A stretch of 64,000 nucleotides of DNA from Chrysomallon squamiferum (taxonomy: Eukaryota; Mollusca; Gastropoda; Neomphalida; Peltospiridae), in contig CM022668.1 in the NCBI GenBank assembly GCA_012295275.1, positions 16,085,891 to 16,149,890 on the forward strand, given 5' to 3'. Under the pieces are notes generated by a model. The model was given only the letters and a program-made list of their open reading frames with translations, ran no database searches and had not been told where the DNA came from. Shown piece after piece: positions 61,646 through 64,000 of the stretch (its first letter is position 1; every line of letters begins with the position of its first letter). The translations under genes were made by a program, and so were the position numbers.

Positions 61646-63652
61646 CATTTGGACTGAACTGCAGAACTGGGTAAGCAAAATAACTTTTTTTAAATGCAAA
61701 TAGGCTTAATTAATGTTTATGTTGTTTGTATCAGTTATCTTAGTATGTCACTGAATGTGTATTTATATTTATATTTGTATTTTCAGGTGTGTATTTTGTT
61801 TTGATTTTTTTCTTAATATATTTAAAAAATTAATTTAAAAAATAGAAACTAGACGAAATGTTTGGTTTCTAAATCTATGACACACTTTTGACAGTAAACA
61901 TTGTGGAATGACTCAGATAGCAATTTTATTTTAATTTTTTTAAAATATATTTTCTGTTTTTAAATAATAAGTGTTAAATCAGACTTTTTGTGTTTTGCAG
62001 GACACAACTGGGGTAGTGAGCATGACCCCGCCTCAGGAGAGTGTGCCCCAGGCTCGATTGTGGGGAAAGGAAAATATCTGATGTATTCCTACTCTGTCAG
62101 TGGCTACGACTCAAATAATGACGTAAATATCTTTGTAAACTCAGTCAGTAGACTCAAATAATGACGTAAATATCTTTGTAAACTCAGTCAGTAGACTCGA
62201 ATAATGACGTAAATATCTTTGTAAACTCAGTCAGTAGACTCAAATAATGACGTAAATATCTTTATAAACTCAGTCAGTAGACTCAAATAATGATGTAAAT
62301 ATCTTTATAAACTGTCAGTGGCTATGACTCAAATAATGACATAAATATCTTTGTAAACTCAGTCAGTAGACTCAAATAATGACGTAAATATCTTTGTAAA
62401 CTCAGTCAGTAGACTCAAATAATGATGTAAATATCTTTGTAAACTGTCAGTGGCTATGACTCAAATAATGACGTAAATACCTTCGTAAACTCTGTTCGGA
62501 CCCATTTGTTTAAATTTAAACACATGTGGAGTATCATGTTATTTATGGTGTTTTAATTGTATGAATATTTTGGATTTAAGAATTGGAAGGTATAACTTAA
62601 GAATGGTATTTAGGTCTAAATTCAAAATCCCTCATATATGAATGTACACTGATGTTAGTTTTATATATTATTTTTGATAATTTGTGCACGAAAGTAAAAT
62701 TTGTTTTCTCTAAACCATCAAAAATGTGTTAATGTTCATTCACATAAGAATATGTTTAAGCTACATATATATATATATATATATGTTCATACATACACAA
62801 ACACACACACACATGAACATATATTCATTTATACATACATGTTGTTTATACAGATTAAAATTTTATAGTTTGATAGTTTAAAAAGAAATGTCCATTAATT
62901 GTTATTTTCCTTGTTTTTTTCAGAAATTCAGTTCTTGCAGCAAATTCCTGATCAATGAGGTTTTACAGAGCAAAGGTTTACAAGGATGTTTCAAAGGTTT
63001 GTTAATCATTAATTTTACAAACACTGTCTATTTGTCAGTTTAAATGATGCATTAATTTTGTGTTCTGTCATTGATATTATTAATTAGTTTAATGAATGCA
63101 CAGTGTTATAAGTAATAAATATTGAGTCATAAATGAGATTAACTAATTTTATTTTAACTTTGCTGATAAACATAACCTTTGATATATTAGTGATGTCAGA
63201 AAGAATTCCTTTTAACATGCAGTTGAATTATCTATGTACTTTTTTAATAAACACATGAACAAATAAATAATTTAATACATAAAACAAACAAACAAAAAAT
63301 CAAACAAACAAACACACAAATAAAAAACAAAGAAATAAAAACATAAATAAATTTTATTCAAAATCTCAGCTTTTCCTGAATGTTCTACTGATGTGGCTAA
63401 GAAGAAGAAAAAAAAAAACACAAAAAAACATATTAAAAAACATAAAAAATGTATTTCTAAATATGTTTAATATAAATTTAATATAAATTTAAATTAAAAT
63501 GTTTATTTTTGTACAGAGAGAGTGACAAGCAGTCTGTGTGGTAATGCAGTGATTGATAGCAATGAACAGTGTGACGCTGGTTATCTCGGGAAATTTGGTC
63601 TTGATCCATGTTGCAGTTCTACCTGTCAGCTGATTGGAAGTGCTGAATGCAG
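54499..63652 (+). CDS. ADAM17: ADAM17/TACE metalloprotease, 5' part
   Basis: Coding exons: 54499-54559, 55677-55812, 56345-56478, 57050-57138, 57447-57562, 58101-58177, 58897-59015, 59537-59626, 60102-60197, 60490-60628, 61225-61308, 61665-61670, 62001-62122, 62924-62996, 63517-63652 (1478 nt; the gene continues beyond 64000). All phases agree. Residues 1-21 are a signal peptide (MITLFCVSVIIGQAFINVALA). The prodomain has FCGDH as cysteine-switch candidate and ends at furin site RPKR (207-210; human 211-214). The catalytic domain starts NTCRLIVVADYKFY. The zinc motif HELGHNWGSEHD spans 380-391 only if the 6-nt exon is included. The Met-turn region reads GKYLMYSYSVSG. The disintegrin part (LCGNAVIDSNEQCDAG) is typical of ADAM17 rather than ADAM10. 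Intron 2 is GC-AG. ADAM17 sheds membrane proteins such as TNF and EGFR ligands in vertebrates. Confidence 0.93.
56689..57017. repeat. (ATT)n tract in ADAM17 intron 3
   Basis: About 330 bp of ATT units with GTT and GCT interruptions, ending 32 bases before the exon 4 acceptor. Confidence 0.95.
59642..59746. repeat. 26-bp tandem repeat in ADAM17 intron 8
   Basis: Four imperfect units of GGATGGATCTAGG followed by GTGATGGTAAAG-type sequence, starting 16 bases after the exon 8 donor. Confidence 0.85.
59764..59816 (+). pseudogene. ADAM17: Relic duplicate of the 3' half of ADAM17 exon 8
   Basis: Translates as GWNSAGLTDFGFQIQH and ends at a GTAAG donor, against VWNSAGLTGLGFQIQQ|GTACG in the real exon 8, 190 bp upstream. 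The donor is in the same phase. There is no acceptor that would enter in frame, so it looks like a non-functional partial duplicate. Confidence 0.8.
60733..60965. repeat. 109-bp direct duplication in ADAM17 intron 10
   Basis: Two copies share ATATGTGGTATGAGATCCAT-like sequence and GTATTTGCAACATCACCTCA, spaced about 109 bp. Confidence 0.85.
61604..61640. repeat. T37 run upstream of the ADAM17 microexon
   Basis: 37 T in a row, ending 24 bases before the microexon. It supplies an extreme pyrimidine tract. Such runs vary in length and are error-prone to sequence. Confidence 0.95.
61665..61670 (+). CDS. ADAM17: 6-nt ADAM17 microexon encoding the catalytic Glu
   Basis: The sequence is CTGCAG|AACTGG|GTAAGC, with a full acceptor and a strong donor around six bases. 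The exon before ends ...GCT CAC G (61308) and the exon after starts GA CAC AAC TGG (62001). Inserting AACTGG gives CAC GAA CTG GGA CAC AAC TGG = HELGHNW, exactly the zinc-binding motif. Direct joining gives HGHNW, lacking the catalytic Glu and the Leu. Phase 1 in and out. The exact fit of sequence, phase and splice signals makes chance unlikely. Confidence 0.9.
62109..62490 (+). repeat. ADAM17: Ninefold tandem copy of the ADAM17 exon 13 donor
   Basis: ACTCAAATAATGAC|GTAAAT, the end of exon 13 and its 5' splice site, recurs with GT at 62123, 62166, 62209, 62252, 62295, 62384, 62427 and 62473. A ninth copy at 62341 has AT in place of GT. Spacing is 43 or 46 bp. The 46-bp units also carry GTCAGTGGCTATGACTC, copied from the coding part. 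Reading past the first donor hits TAA in frame after 13 codons. Confidence 0.92.
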
Positions 63653-63689
63653 GTGAAAATCTTTCTTTTTATGAGGAACCATTCATGTA

Positions 63690-63960
63690 ATGTGACAGCC
63701 CAGTGATGGGGGTTTCATGTTTTAATCAAGGGAGTTCCAGGTTTTCTGGAGTGTTTGATCAGGCTGTTTATAGGGGATGATCATATTTTGTGGAGGGGAG
63801 GATCAGGTTTTGCAAAGGAGATGATCAGGTTTTATGAAGGAGATGATCAGAAGGGAATATTCAGGCTTTATGTAGGGAAGGTTTTATGATAAGAAGGTTG
63901 AGTTTTTAATGAGGATATGTTCATATGTTATTGAGGGAGGGATATTTCAAAAACATGTTT
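63690..63960. repeat. Degenerate GATGATCAGG minisatellite
   Basis: About 30-bp imperfect units rich in GATCAGGTTTT and GGAGATGATCAGG, directly after exon 15 in the following ADAM17 intron. The rest of the window to 64000 is intron. Confidence 0.7.
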
Positions 63961-64000
63961 TGGTGCATTTCTGTTTACTCTTCATCTCAGTAGACTAAAG

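Noticed and set aside
61225-62122. ADAM17 as a catalytically dead protease (DLVTAHGHNW without HExxH)
   Set aside because: Direct joining of the two large exons removes Glu-Leu, but the 6-nt exon at 61665-61670 with perfect splice signals restores the motif.

Overview
This is a eukaryotic, AT-rich, intron-containing window. It is dense in microsatellites: long (AG)n, (AAT)n, (TAC)n, (AAAT)n and (CA)n tracts. Protein similarity and gene structure point to an invertebrate bilaterian, most likely a mollusc or other lophotrochozoan. The species cannot be named from the sequence.

Layout. 1-22.8 kb is essentially gene-free. It holds microsatellites, a LINE remnant (about 10.91-11.37 kb, minus), a pogo/Tigger-like MITE (20235-20574), a possible orphan terminal exon (6751-6901, plus) and some complex non-coding sequence. 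22.89-30.11 kb holds a FAPP gene (PLEKHA8-like, plus): PtdIns4P-binding PH domain, FAPP1-like middle and GLTP domain. Its 3' end is disrupted. 30.1-43.0 kb is AT-rich, CpG-poor intergenic sequence with tandem repeats, a Tigger-like MITE and a degenerate TTAGGG-like tract. 42.98-52.5 kb holds CCDC14 (minus), a centriolar-satellite coiled-coil protein rebuilt as 12 coding exons and 1379 codons, with all splice phases matching. 54.5-64 kb holds the 5' part of ADAM17/TACE (plus): signal peptide, prodomain, furin site, metalloprotease domain and start of the disintegrin region. It continues past the window end. CCDC14 and ADAM17 are head to head over a very short shared promoter. PLEKHA8 and CCDC14 converge.

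Main observations. (1) The catalytic Glu of the ADAM17 zinc motif HExxHxxGxxH appears to be encoded by a 6-nt microexon (61665-61670). Without it the flanking exons join in frame but lose Glu-Leu. (2) All three neighbouring genes carry tandem arrays that duplicate a splice junction: nine copies of a 3' splice site and exon start in PLEKHA8, four of another 3' splice site in PLEKHA8, three of a 5' splice site in CCDC14, and nine of a 5' splice site in ADAM17. (3) The PLEKHA8 GLTP domain lacks the exon for its conserved His-Gly-Trp helix, and the last exon looks frameshifted. This is either an assembly problem or real decay. (4) CCDC14 carries a lineage-type tandem protein repeat inside its 2-kb exon. 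No operon-like logic applies: these are three ordinary nuclear genes for lipid transfer at the Golgi, centriolar satellites and ectodomain shedding.
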